Positions 26,750-35,916 of a stretch of DNA of 59,741 bases are shown here, in pieces. The first letter of the stretch is position 1; the number at the start of each line of letters is the position of its first letter. The position numbers were made by a program, and so were the translations under genes. Origin of the DNA: Chloroflexota bacterium (GTDB taxonomy: Bacteria; Chloroflexota; Dehalococcoidia; Lucifugimonadales; Lucifugimonadaceae); the NCBI GenBank assembly GCA_002730555.1, contig PCAM01000024.1, forward strand, positions 1-59,741, read 5' to 3'. Under the pieces are notes generated by a model that searched no databases, had not been told where the DNA came from, and worked only from the letters and a program-made list of their open reading frames with translations.

Positions 26750-27580
26750 ATGGCGTTAACGACTAGGATCGGCCGCATCGAGATCATCGCAATCTGCGAC
26801 TTCGTGCCGCCGTCCGCCCCGCCGATTGAACCCTTCCCGGAAGTCCCAACAGAGGCATGGGAGCCTTATCGGGAATCGTCGCTGACTAAGGACGGGTTGT
26901 ACCCGCGCAACTACGGCGTGTTTGTGCTGAGATCCGACGACTTCACCGCCATCGTGGACACCGGGCTTGGCCCGGGGCCGCACGCCGGGCAGAACGGAGC
27001 CGAGGGGATGCTGCTCCAGAACTTGGCGGCGGTCGACGTGGGGGTTTCGGACGTTGACGGCGTGATCAACACCCATATCCATCCTGACCACGTCGGCTGG
27101 AACGTCGTGGATGGAGCGCCGACTTTCTCACGCGCCCGCTATACCGTGTCACGCGTGGACTGGGAGCACTGGACGACCCAGGACGAAATTGCACCGCACG
27201 TCCGAGACAACGCCGTGCCGCTGGAAGGCCTCGGCGTGCTGGACCTTGTCGAGGATGACCAGGAGATCTTCATCGGCGTGAGGACGCTCGGCACGCCGGG
27301 ACACACGCCCGGGCACCAGTCGATACTAATCGAGTCGGGCGGAGAGGCGGCGGTGATCACAGGGGACGTGCTGCACACACCAGCCCAGCTCCAAGAGCCC
27401 GGATGGACGTTCCGGGCCGACATCGACAAAGCTGCCGCTGTCACGTCACGGCGTATGCTCATCGAGAAGGCCATCGAGGACAAACTCACGGTGGCCGCCG
27501 GACATCTGCGTTACGACGGCAATATCGGCCACATCGTTGAGGTCGAAGGACGACGGTACTGGCAAGTTCTGGCAGACTGA
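26750..27580 (+). CDS. MBL-fold metallo-hydrolase (copy 1)
   Basis: A 276-residue metallo-beta-lactamase-fold enzyme. Seen: the zinc motif NTHIHPDHVGWN (HxHxDH), GTPGHTPGHQS, GDVLH, and a C-terminal HLRYDGNIGHI segment. Proteins of this group are lactonases, glyoxalase-like or other hydrolases; the substrate is unknown. A strong AGGAGGA ribosome site precedes the ATG by five bases. Its paralogue follows 57 bases downstream. Confidence 0.9.
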   Translation: MALTTRIGRIEIIAICDFVPPSAPPIEPFPEVPTEAWEPYRESSLTKDGLYPRNYGVFVLRSDDFTAIVDTGLGPGPHAGQNGAEGMLLQNLAAVDVGVSDVDGVINTHIHPDHVGWNVVDGAPTFSRARYTVSRVDWEHWTTQDEIAPHVRDNAVPLEGLGVLDLVEDDQEIFIGVRTLGTPGHTPGHQSILIESGGEAAVITGDVLHTPAQLQEPGWTFRADIDKAAAVTSRRMLIEKAIEDKLTVAAGHLRYDGNIGHIVEVEGRRYWQVLAD

Positions 27581-27637
27581 AGAACTCCAGAGGGCCGTGA
27601 GGGGACGGCAGTCCTGCTCAAGTAAAGTGAGGGGAGC

Positions 27638-28471
27638 ATGGCGAGATCGGCAAGAATCGGTCGCGTTGAGATCCTGAATATTGAAGATTATGCGCCGCCG
27701 CCCTTCAATTCTTGGGACTTCTTCCCGGACGTCCCGCCGGATGCATGGGAACCCCATCGCGCCCACCACGCGCTGGACGGGGACGGCAAGTTCCGGGTCA
27801 GCTTTGGCGTGTTCGCACTGATTTCTGACGATTTCGTTGTGCTTGTGGACACCGGTATCGGTCCTTCCGTGCCCGAGATGTTCGGGGGCGGCGAGGGTCG
27901 ATTGATACGCCGTTTAAGGGAGTTCGGTATCCAGCCCGGCCAAATCACGGCAGTGCTCAACACACACCTGCACCCGGACCATGTTGGCTGGAACATGACG
28001 GACGGCGCGCCGACGTTTTCGAACGCCCGATATTACTTTTCGGCCCGGGATTACGAGCACTGGACGAGCGAGCCCGTGCTCGAACACGCCCCGCACATTC
28101 CGGCGCAGGCACAGCCGCTGGAGGATCTCGGGCTGCTAGAGCTGACGGCGGACGGTGACGATATCGTACCCGAGATCAGGGCGCTCGCCACACCGGGTCA
28201 CACGCCGGGCCACCAGTCGTTCCTGATCGAGTCGGACGGCGAGAAGGGTGTCATAACCGGCGACGTGATCCACTCACGTGCGCAGTTCACCAATCCCGAA
28301 TGGAGCGCCGGTGCGGACAGCGACAAACCGCAGGGCGTCGGAACCCGGGTGGCGCTGATCGAACGGATCGTGTCGGAGAACCTGACCGTGGCGTGCAGTC
28401 ACCTTGTGGTGGACTCCAACATCGGCCACGTTGTGGAGATAGAGAACCGGCGCTACTGGCAGCCGCTTTAG
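27638..28471 (+). CDS. MBL-fold metallo-hydrolase (copy 2)
   Basis: A close paralogue of the preceding gene (277 residues). It has the same order of motifs: N-terminal ARIGRVEILNIEDYAPP, NTHLHPDHVGWN, ATPGHTPGHQSFLIESDGE, GDVIHSRAQ, and the ending HVVEIENRRYWQ. By eye the two share about half their residues, suggesting a tandem duplication followed by drift. The ATG at 27638 follows GGGGAG. Its end abuts a palindromic repeat block. Confidence 0.9.
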   Translation: MARSARIGRVEILNIEDYAPPPFNSWDFFPDVPPDAWEPHRAHHALDGDGKFRVSFGVFALISDDFVVLVDTGIGPSVPEMFGGGEGRLIRRLREFGIQPGQITAVLNTHLHPDHVGWNMTDGAPTFSNARYYFSARDYEHWTSEPVLEHAPHIPAQAQPLEDLGLLELTADGDDIVPEIRALATPGHTPGHQSFLIESDGEKGVITGDVIHSRAQFTNPEWSAGADSDKPQGVGTRVALIERIVSENLTVACSHLVVDSNIGHVVEIENRRYWQPL

Positions 28472-28560
28472 GGGCGGGGGACGATGCCACATTCGTAAGG
28501 GCGGATTGGTATCCACCCGAGGGCAGGTCACTGCCCGCCCCTACATGTGTTGTCCCCGGC
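28469..28560. repeat. Palindromic repeat element
   Basis: AGGGGCGGG at the end of the MBL gene is mirrored by CCCGCCCCTA near 28535-28544, enclosing GTAAGGGCGGATTGGTATCCACCC. It belongs to the same GC-rich imperfect palindrome family as the block at 22.7-23.2 kb and lies between convergent genes. Confidence 0.65.
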
Positions 28561-28598
28561 GAAATGTGATCGCGTACGACTCGCGACCCGCCGCCCCA

Positions 28599-29180
28599 CT
28601 ACTTCCCGTTCAGCGTGTCTCGCATCGCCGGTGCCTGGATCTTCCAGTCCTTGGGCGGCCTTGGGTAGTTCTTCCAATCTGCGGCGTTTGTGACCTCTGT
28701 AACGGTGTCGAGAACCACAAAAGTTGGGCCATCCTCGTTCAGGATCGCGGGCAACTCGCTTGCGAACTGCTCGATGTCCCGGAACTGGACCACAGATTTG
28801 TATCCCGCGGCCCTGGCCATTCCGGGCAGATCGCCGCGCTCAGCACTCGGGATTGGCTGCCCACCGGTCAGTGCATAAACGTCGTTGGCGAGGAGTATGT
28901 GCACTAGGTTCCTGGGCGCCTGCTTGCCGACCGTGACCAGCGAGCCAAGGTTCATCAGCAGTGAGCCGTCGCCGTCAAAAATGACGACGTTTGTGTCCGG
29001 TTGCGCCATCGCAATTCCGAGGCCGACGGACGACGCCTTGCTCATCGAAGGCACAGGCAGATAGAGGTCGTCCGGTCCGGACACGTCTGCGAACGCCATG
29101 GTTGATGTCTCGGCCAGAAGCACGACGGCGTCCGGGTCCTCGCTCTTCACGGCGCGCATTGCGTCTCGCATCTCGATCAC
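28599..29180 (-). CDS. TPP-binding subunit, sulfo/phosphonopyruvate decarboxylase beta-like
   Basis: A 193-residue protein equal to the C-terminal TPP-binding half of thiamine-diphosphate decarboxylases. Seen: AFADVSGPDDLYLPVPSMSKASSVGLG, the pyrophosphate/Mg motif DGDGSLLMNLGSL and NDVYALTGGQPIPS. This is the pattern of the beta subunit of sulfopyruvate or phosphonopyruvate decarboxylase, enzymes that also need an alpha (pyrimidine-binding) subunit or domain. No alpha subunit gene is adjacent. The gene lies 97 bases downstream of an alkaline-phosphatase-superfamily gene, possibly in one transcript. Confidence 0.8.
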   Translation of the reverse strand: MIEMRDAMRAVKSEDPDAVVLLAETSTMAFADVSGPDDLYLPVPSMSKASSVGLGIAMAQPDTNVVIFDGDGSLLMNLGSLVTVGKQAPRNLVHILLANDVYALTGGQPIPSAERGDLPGMARAAGYKSVVQFRDIEQFASELPAILNEDGPTFVVLDTVTEVTNAADWKNYPRPPKDWKIQAPAMRDTLNGK

Positions 29181-29276
29181 GATGTTCTGTCCTCTTTCCT
29201 GAATATCCGCTAAGCCGGACGCTCAGCACACAGCCTACTCCGTCGCGAGCTTCGATAACCGGATGTCGGGCCGCCT

Positions 29277-30743
29277 CTACTCCCGGCGGGCGTCGCCCTC
29301 GTCCAGGTATTGTGTATCGCCGACTCGGGATGTTCTGACTATCTGGCGGTACTCCGTCTTGAAAACCGTTCGATGCACGGTGTGATGTTCGCCGGTCACT
29401 TCCACTTCCCGCTGCTCCGGTCCGCCCTCAAACGCCTCCGTCAAAGCGCGGCCGTCCATGTGTTCACCCCCGGGCAGGTCCAGAAGCGCCAGGACCGTTG
29501 GAGCGAGGTCGATATTCCCGGACGGGATGTCGTTGAGCATGCCCGGTTTGAAACTCGGGCCACCTGCGATCAGGGTGTTATGTAGTTCGTGCGGACTCAT
29601 CGATCCGTGCTGTCCCGCGCCTGGCGCCCCGCCTGCGGAGTACGCGTGGCCCGGCACGCCCTGCGTGTTGTCGTCATGGTTCCATGCGAACGACATCGCC
29701 AGGTCTGGCGCTCGCTCGCCATCGCCGCCCGCCAGGGCCAGAGGCAGCGTTCCGCCGATGTTGCCCGCGGCCTCGGACGAGAGAAGGGCACCACACCAGG
29801 GCTGGATCATCAACCAGCGGGCGAGTCGTTCCGAGGTGGTCGGGTTCGGCGGGTTCGCGTAGAAAATAACTGAACCGCCGTTGGCCGCGACGACCACCCC
29901 GTTTTCTCCAGACACCGGGAACCCGGCATTGCGGACCATCGCCTCCACCGGGATCACCTCGGTGATGGTGGAGTAGCCGTGGTCCGAGAGCACGATCACG
30001 TCGGTTTCTTCAAGCCGTCCGTTTTCGTCCAGCCAGTCGAGGATGCGGCCAAACTCCGTATCGGCCATCAACAGCGCCTGTTTGCTCAGGTCAGAGTTGA
30101 CGCCATCCCGATGTTGCGACTTATCGGGTTCCGACGACCACAGGAGTGTGACGTCCGGCCCGCGTTCCGGCATCACGTAATCGGTGATGATCCGGCCCGC
30201 ACGCTGAACCCGTGCCGAGTTTGGAAACTCCTCATCCGGCCACTCGCCAAAACGCCTGATGATCTCCGGGTGGAGGTCGTCCGGCAGGCAGAACTCCGGG
30301 TGGATAGTCGCGCCGTTCGAGTGTTCAGGATGTGGGTTGTGGACGAAAGCGTTGCCGGACGTCCCGACGCCGACTGCGACGTACTGCAAGCCGTGGTGCG
30401 CCAGTAACTCGGACAGGGGCGGCGATAACAGAACGCGTCCGCCATTGGCCTCTGAGAGGCGGCGAAGGCCGGGCTCCAACACTGGGAACAGCTCGCCGGG
30501 ATCCATCTCCCGCATCACCATCGTGTTGGCAGCAAGGCCGTGGCCTCCGGGGTAGCGACCGGTGACCATGGACGCGGCGTTGATGCGAGTGACCGTCGGG
30601 AACACCGGGTGGTGCTTTTGGAAGCGCACGCCGGAGTCGGCGAACGCAGACAGGCGTGGCATCAGTTCCGGGACGACCTGCGAAGGCTGAAGGCCGTCAA
30701 ACACCATGATGAAGATTTTGGCCACTTGGGTTGTCGTCCTCAC
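29277..30743 (-). CDS. Alkaline-phosphatase superfamily protein (type I phosphodiesterase/phosphonoacetate hydrolase-like)
   Basis: A 488-residue protein with the metal and nucleophile pattern of the alkaline phosphatase superfamily: IMVFDGLQPSQV, then PTVTRINAASMVTGRYPGGHG with the Thr nucleophile region, IVLSDHGYSTI, and a distal GQHGSMSPHELHN with His ligands. Relatives are nucleotide pyrophosphatases, phosphonoacetate hydrolase and predicted phosphoglyceromutases. No signal peptide is obvious, so it is probably cytoplasmic. The location next to a decarboxylase-type TPP protein makes organophosphonate or sulfonate metabolism conceivable, but that is inference. Confidence 0.85.
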   Translation of the reverse strand: MRTTTQVAKIFIMVFDGLQPSQVVPELMPRLSAFADSGVRFQKHHPVFPTVTRINAASMVTGRYPGGHGLAANTMVMREMDPGELFPVLEPGLRRLSEANGGRVLLSPPLSELLAHHGLQYVAVGVGTSGNAFVHNPHPEHSNGATIHPEFCLPDDLHPEIIRRFGEWPDEEFPNSARVQRAGRIITDYVMPERGPDVTLLWSSEPDKSQHRDGVNSDLSKQALLMADTEFGRILDWLDENGRLEETDVIVLSDHGYSTITEVIPVEAMVRNAGFPVSGENGVVVAANGGSVIFYANPPNPTTSERLARWLMIQPWCGALLSSEAAGNIGGTLPLALAGGDGERAPDLAMSFAWNHDDNTQGVPGHAYSAGGAPGAGQHGSMSPHELHNTLIAGGPSFKPGMLNDIPSGNIDLAPTVLALLDLPGGEHMDGRALTEAFEGGPEQREVEVTGEHHTVHRTVFKTEYRQIVRTSRVGDTQYLDEGDARRE

Positions 30744-30779
30744 TGTTCTGGGATGGATCGCCCGGTCTCGGACGAAAGG

Positions 30780-31047
30780 ATACTCCGCTTTCAGGCTTCA
30801 CCATCCCCTAACCGTCTTCCACCGGTAAGGGGGACACGATTCTCCGCGTCCCCCTGGAATCCAGATCTGCGGCCCGAACGGCAAACGCTGTCGTCCTTGG
30901 CATAATGGCCATCCTGAACTTGACAGGATCCGCCGATCCGTCGGATCGACGTTTGGCCAGCACGAAAGCAGCCTGATCGTCGGAGATCGAAAATAAAACC
31001 TCCTTCACTCCAACCCTCTCCCCCCAGGAGAAGGGGCGACCAACACG
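30780..31047. repeat. Intergenic repeat block
   Basis: The 304-base gap between two minus-strand genes contains TCACTCCAACCCTCTCCCC with AGGAGAAGGGG (about 31003-31037), GTAAGGGGGACAC / GCGTCCCCC palindromes, and CATCCTGAACTTGACAGGATC, similar to blocks elsewhere in the window. No gene is convincing here. Confidence 0.6.
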
Positions 31048-31419
31048 CTAATACCCGAGCTCGTGCAGGCGTTCGTCGTCTATCCCGAAGTGGTGCGCGA
31101 TCTCGTGAACGACGGTGACCTGCACCTGGTAGATCAGGTCTTCCTCGTTCTCGGAGATCCCCTCTAGCGGCCTCTGGAAGATGGTGATTTTGTCCGGCAA
31201 CACCATGCCGTAGCTCTCCCGTTCGGTCAACGCCACGCCCTCATACAGGCCCAACAACGTGTCACGTGGGCCGAGGTCGTGGTAACGCCGTTGTTCCTGC
31301 GTCGGCCAGTCCGCTGCAACGATTCCGACGTTGTCCAGGCGTTCGAGGAACTCGTCCGGCAACCCCGCAAGGGCCTCTGCAGCTAACGCTTCAAACGCCT
31401 CATGGGAGATCGCACGCAC
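31048..31419 (-). CDS. Metallopeptidase family protein (minimal zincin)
   Basis: A 123-residue protein with the zinc motif VVHEIAHHFGIDDERLHELGY at its C-terminus (HExxHH), a conserved feature of the minimal zincin family. The body has the ILGYEGVALTERE-like pattern and a PDKITIFQRPLE strand. Family members are small, soluble and of unknown substrate. It is adjacent to nfo on the same strand. Confidence 0.9.
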   Translation of the reverse strand: MRAISHEAFEALAAEALAGLPDEFLERLDNVGIVAADWPTQEQRRYHDLGPRDTLLGLYEGVALTERESYGMVLPDKITIFQRPLEGISENEEDLIYQVQVTVVHEIAHHFGIDDERLHELGY

Positions 31420-31440
31420 TGGTTATTCCCTGACTCATGA

Positions 31441-32298
31441 TTACCGTGTCGCCCCGGCCACCGTCCGTGCCTCTTTCATGATGTTCACGTTCTTGATATC
31501 CGGCCCGCCTTTTTCGAACCCCGGGACCTCCAGATACATAGGCACATTGGCAAACGCTGCTCGGGACATCATCAGCTCGAATCCGTCCGTGCCGATCTCC
31601 CCTTCGCCGATGTTGTCGTGCCGGTCCACGGCCGAACCCAGGGGCCGCATCGAGTCGTTGGCGTGGATGGCGCTGAGCCGGTCCAGTCCGATCTCTTTGT
31701 CGAACTCCGCCAGCATTTCGTCCAGCTTTTCAGCTTTGCTCAACTCGTAGCCCGCAGCCCAGGCGTGCTGCGTGTCCAGGCAGACATGAAGGCGCTCACT
31801 ACCGACTCGTTTGATGATCTCGCCGAGCTCGGAGAACTTTGAGCCGATGTGATCCCCAGCCCCGGCGCTGTTCTCCAGCATGAGAAGAGCGTCGCCTGGA
31901 GCGGCGTCCAGGACTTTATTAACGCCCTCAACGAACTGGTCAAGCACGGCCTCGAAGCCAACGCCGCGATGGCTCGCCGGGTGGAATATGACGCCCAGAG
32001 CGGCGCAACGTTCGGCGGTTTGCAGGTGGTTGGTCAGGGACTCGATGCTACGTTCGACAAGGGCCGGGTCCTGCGATCCGAGGGCGCACAGGTAGATGCC
32101 GTGGAACACCGTCGGCCCCATTCCGGCCTCTTCCGACGCCTCTTTGAACTTCTCCACGAGGGCATCTTCCGGGGCTTTGAATCGCCACGCACGAGGAGAG
32201 GACGCGAATATCTGCATCGCCTCGGCTCCGATATCCGTTGCGCGTCCGACCGCCTTTGGGAGCCCGCCAGCCGCGGATACGTGTGCGCCGATGTGCAT
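31441..32298 (-). CDS. nfo: Endonuclease IV (deoxyribonuclease IV)
   Basis: An AP endonuclease of 285 residues that nicks DNA 5' of abasic sites in base excision repair. Seen: IGAHVSAAGGLPKAV, MQIFASSPRAW, FHGIYLCALGS, FHPASHRG, LLMLENSAGAGD (Glu metal ligand), CLDTQHAWAAGYEL, IHANDSM and GSAVDRHDNIGEG. This is the full set of the three-zinc site ligands. Ends 22 bases before the zincin gene's start. Confidence 0.95.
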   Translation of the reverse strand: MHIGAHVSAAGGLPKAVGRATDIGAEAMQIFASSPRAWRFKAPEDALVEKFKEASEEAGMGPTVFHGIYLCALGSQDPALVERSIESLTNHLQTAERCAALGVIFHPASHRGVGFEAVLDQFVEGVNKVLDAAPGDALLMLENSAGAGDHIGSKFSELGEIIKRVGSERLHVCLDTQHAWAAGYELSKAEKLDEMLAEFDKEIGLDRLSAIHANDSMRPLGSAVDRHDNIGEGEIGTDGFELMMSRAAFANVPMYLEVPGFEKGGPDIKNVNIMKEARTVAGATR

Positions 32299-32774
32299 GT
32301 TGTTCCCTCCCGGGCCCGTACTGCGCTGATTTCAAAGGGAGCGTTGTACGGGTGCCGCCTGTCGCGGGTTGCGTGTGCGGGTCATTATTATGCAGTCGCG
32401 GCGCGATCGTGTGGCTCCCTGACAACGGGAAAATGCCACCTCAAGTCACTCTGAGGAGCTCGCCGATCGGAATGCGTTCCCACGTCTGACCTATTAGGGT
32501 TCTACGAGCGGCGAGATCCTTCGCCTTCCACGGAAGGCTCAGGATAACTTTTTGTGGGCAAGCGGCTTCATCGCGAACAGAGGCTTTTAGGTGACCAGGG
32601 TTCCTTCTCCCGGTGAGAGGGTTGGGGTGAGGGAGGTTGAAACCTCGCCCATTTGGCAACCAGGCTACTTTGGCGGTCTACGCGCGTCAGCAGTGATGGT
32701 CGACGGACGAATAGCGTCGAGACCCTGATAGCCTGATTTAACGGATAACCTCGCGGGGAAGGGGCTCTGGGACC
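32299..32774. repeat. Intergenic region with palindromic repeats
   Basis: A 476-base gap between secF and nfo, both on the minus strand. Between about 32590 and 32645 it holds CCAGGGTTCCTTCTCCCGGTGAGAGGGTTGGGGTGAGGGAGG, the inverse of the CCCTCACCCCAGCCCTCTC element at 22.8 kb. The rest shows only short shadow ORFs. This is probably where the large operon from trmD to secF ends. Confidence 0.6.
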
Positions 32775-33698
32775 CTAGCTCGCCTCGGCGGGCCGCCGGC
32801 GTCCGAAGAAGCCGCGCTCTTCCCAAAAGACCAGCACCTGAGCTGCGATGAAGATCGAGCTGTAGGTTCCGACGATCACGCCAGCAAGCAAGACCAGTAG
32901 GAAGTCACGCAGCGTCGCACCGCCAAAGAGCAGCATGGCGACGATAACGACCGCCGTCGTGAAGCTGGTGCCGAGGGATCGCATGATCGACTCGTTCAGC
33001 GACTGGTTAACGACCGCCCTGAAACTACGACCCGTGCCGAGCCTGACGTTCTCCCGGATGCGGTCAAATACCACGATCGTGTCGTTAACGGAGTATCCGA
33101 TCACGGTCAGCGTGCCGACGATGAACGACGCGTTGACCTCGGCGTTAATCAGCTCGCCCAGGATGACGAACAGCCCGAGTGTCAGGAAGACGTCGTGTGC
33201 CAGGGCTATCACCGCGGCCAGACCGTAGCGGTAGGCGGCAGAGACGGCCCGGAAGGCCCAGAACAGGAACAGGATGATGAAGATAGACGCCACCACCATC
33301 GCCTGGATGGCGTTGGATACGGTGTCGTCCGCCACGCTTTTCCCGACGGTTGTTACCTCGGGCCGGATATCATTCGCGCTCTGTTCCGGGTAGGCGCGAT
33401 TCAGCGCCGCCAGGATGTCGTTCTGAGCCGCTTCATTCTGGACCTCAGTCCTGATGAAGAAACTGCCGCCGCCCGTGCTCTGGATGAGGGCGTCGCCGAA
33501 TCCCGCCTCGGCGAATATGGTGCGCACGTCGTCCGTCTGGACATTCTCGTCGTTGATTTGAAGGGTGGTCGATGTTCCGCCAGTGAAGTCGATGCCCTCG
33601 TTTAGGCCCGGGCCGACCGTGAGCAGCAACAGGGACGCGATCACAAGGATGGCGGATGCGCCAGCAAACCAGATCCGTTTTCCGATGAAATCGATCAT
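32775..33698 (-). CDS. secF: Protein translocase subunit SecF
   Basis: A 307-residue membrane protein that with SecD uses proton motive force to complete Sec-dependent export. Seen: MIDFIGKRIWF, the GLNEGIDFTGGTSTTLQI motif after the first membrane segment, a periplasmic domain, then SVNDTIVVFDRIREN and five further hydrophobic segments. The start at 33698 (ATG with GGAG upstream) is preferred over the ORF edge at 33791, since the first 31 residues there are not conserved and overlap secD. The ribosome site sits within the secD stop region. Confidence 0.93.
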   Translation of the reverse strand: MIDFIGKRIWFAGASAILVIASLLLLTVGPGLNEGIDFTGGTSTTLQINDENVQTDDVRTIFAEAGFGDALIQSTGGGSFFIRTEVQNEAAQNDILAALNRAYPEQSANDIRPEVTTVGKSVADDTVSNAIQAMVVASIFIILFLFWAFRAVSAAYRYGLAAVIALAHDVFLTLGLFVILGELINAEVNASFIVGTLTVIGYSVNDTIVVFDRIRENVRLGTGRSFRAVVNQSLNESIMRSLGTSFTTAVVIVAMLLFGGATLRDFLLVLLAGVIVGTYSSIFIAAQVLVFWEERGFFGRRRPAEAS

Positions 33699-33702
33699 GG
33701 CC

Positions 33703-35916
33703 TTACTCCCCGGCGCCGATCGCCCGGTCAACGCCAACGGTCCCGACCGGCACGAACGAATCGATGCGCCGGCCGACGCCCGTACCCGCAATGGATCGCA
33801 TGATCACACGGCTGGCGAAGAAGGCTGTGAACATCGATACGACCACGCCGATTCCGAGCGTGAGCGCAAATCCCTGGATCAGGCTGGTGCCGAGACGGTC
33901 GCCAAACCAGAACAGGACGACGCAGGTGATGATGGTCGAAATGTTGCTGTCACGGATCGACGGCCACGCGCGGTCGAAACCAGTCGTGATCGAGGCCAGC
34001 AATGCCCGGCCCATGCGCAGCTCTTCCTTGGTGCGCTCAGCGATCAGGATGTTGGCGTCAACCGCCAGACCGATCGACAGGATCAACGCCGCCACCCCGG
34101 AGAGGGTGAGCGTTATCGGGATCAGCTTGAAGAGCGCCAGCAGGACAACCGCATAAAGGATCAGGGCCAGCGAGGCGACGACGCCCGGGACCTTGTAGTA
34201 CAGGATCATGAAGGCAAGCACGAGGGCCAGCCCGATCACGCCGGCGATCATGCTCTTCTTGAGCGAGTCAGAGCCGAGCGTGGCGTCAACGTTGCGCTCC
34301 TGGATCAGCTCAAGCTCGACCGGGAGTGAACCCGACCGCAACTGGATGGATACGGTGCGCGCGCGTTCAGCGGTGAAGTTTCCAAATATGAAGGCGCTAC
34401 CGTTGCAGATCGCCGTCGAGGCCGAGGGCGCCACAAGCTCTTCACCGTCAAGGTAGATGGCGAGCACGTCCTGGTTGGTGGCCCGGGAGATTCGCCCGGT
34501 CACATCACAGAACTCGTCCGAGCCGTGGTCGTTGAAGCTGATGTTGACCACCGGCCCGACGACACCGGGCTGCGTGCCGGCAAAGGCGTCGGTCAGGTCG
34601 GAACCCTGGATGTCGATGGCCTGCTCGCCGCCGCCATACGGCGGGTTCCAGTAAGTCTCATCCGTGCAACGCGCTGTGGCCCACTCTTCAGGAGAGAGGC
34701 CGTCCGGCGGCCACGGGTCGCCGAGGTTCGGGGCCGTCAGGTCGCCGCACTTGCGTTCTCTAAAATCAAGTTGAGCCGTCTGGCCGATCAGGTGCTTGGC
34801 TTCCTGCACACCGCCGCCGACCGCGTAGAGTTCGATAGTCCCGGCGGTTACGAACACCGCCAGCGGGCTAATAGCTTCCAGCGCCTCCCGCGCATCATCG
34901 GCGAGGGTCGGAAGCTGGTCGTCGTTCTCGTCGAGTTCCGGTGCGCGTACACCGGGCAACTCGATGGACCAGAAGTTTTCGATCGCCATACCGGTGTTGT
35001 CGGAAACGATGTCCACGAGGGCGTTCGGCACACCGACGTCGGCAAGCACTTCCTGTATCTGTTCGATAGTGATTTCCGGGACGATCGTCACGGGTCCCGC
35101 GTCGGCGAGAACGTTGTCGCCCTCCACCGGTTCGGGCGTAGCGTCCGCCTGGACGGGCTCCGGGTCGCCGAGGTCTGATCCGTCTACGGACGGCGTCGCG
35201 GCTGGCTGGGGTGCGGGAGCCGGGGCAACGCCGTCGTCCGTTGTAGCACCATCTCCGGCATCCCCGGCCGTCCCGTCCTCTACTACCGGAACCGCACCGG
35301 TTTCGGGGTCGACGGCGGCGAATGAAATAACGGCGGTCACCGGGAAGTTGTCTTCCAGTGATCGCCTGATGGTGTCGCCCTCGGAATCGTTGATCACATT
35401 ACCGTCGACGTCCCGCAGGGCCGGACGAAGTTCGTCCATCTTTGCGATCAACTGGTTGTCGTCAACGCTGACCGTGGCCTCGGAATGCCCGACGATATCG
35501 GACCGCAGGAACGCTTCAAGTTCTTCAGCTGCGACGGTGTTGCCATCGAAAGTCACGGCGATCGTTGCGCCGCTCAGTCCGGGCAACTGCACAAGAATGC
35601 GGTCTGCGGGACTGCCGAGCAGTTGGATGGTCGGCTCGGCAAGACCGAACGAGCTGACCCGCTTCTCGAGGATCTTGCGAACGCCTTCGAGGTCGTCCGC
35701 GTCCGCCGGGTAGCCGTCCTCTTTGGTTGCCTTGTACACAAGGTGCGATCCGCCTTCGAGATCAAGGCCGAGCGACAGACCGAGCAGGTTCTCTTCATCC
35801 CCGCGATCCAAGTTCAGCAAGAACGTGTCGATCTCAAATCTTGGCACCGTCAGGACGGCTACGCTCAGGGCGAACAGGATCGCAAGCAGAACCAGTCCTC
35901 TTCGAGGTCTTCTCAC
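33703..35916 (-). CDS. secD: Protein translocase subunit SecD
   Basis: Partner of SecF (737 residues), with an N-terminal membrane segment, large exposed P1 domain and five C-terminal membrane segments. Seen: GLSLGLDLEGGSHLVYK, LNLDRG-like start, FTAERARTVSIQLRSGSLPVEL, GLAVDANILIAERTKEEL and the final VIMRSIAGTG. A long Ala/Asp/Gly/Pro-rich insertion (about residues 220-275) in the P1 region is not usual and makes the protein longer than most. The GTG start directly follows the cca stop (TGAGTG), so translation is coupled. Confidence 0.93.
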   Translation of the reverse strand: MRRPRRGLVLLAILFALSVAVLTVPRFEIDTFLLNLDRGDEENLLGLSLGLDLEGGSHLVYKATKEDGYPADADDLEGVRKILEKRVSSFGLAEPTIQLLGSPADRILVQLPGLSGATIAVTFDGNTVAAEELEAFLRSDIVGHSEATVSVDDNQLIAKMDELRPALRDVDGNVINDSEGDTIRRSLEDNFPVTAVISFAAVDPETGAVPVVEDGTAGDAGDGATTDDGVAPAPAPQPAATPSVDGSDLGDPEPVQADATPEPVEGDNVLADAGPVTIVPEITIEQIQEVLADVGVPNALVDIVSDNTGMAIENFWSIELPGVRAPELDENDDQLPTLADDAREALEAISPLAVFVTAGTIELYAVGGGVQEAKHLIGQTAQLDFRERKCGDLTAPNLGDPWPPDGLSPEEWATARCTDETYWNPPYGGGEQAIDIQGSDLTDAFAGTQPGVVGPVVNISFNDHGSDEFCDVTGRISRATNQDVLAIYLDGEELVAPSASTAICNGSAFIFGNFTAERARTVSIQLRSGSLPVELELIQERNVDATLGSDSLKKSMIAGVIGLALVLAFMILYYKVPGVVASLALILYAVVLLALFKLIPITLTLSGVAALILSIGLAVDANILIAERTKEELRMGRALLASITTGFDRAWPSIRDSNISTIITCVVLFWFGDRLGTSLIQGFALTLGIGVVVSMFTAFFASRVIMRSIAGTGVGRRIDSFVPVGTVGVDRAIGAGE

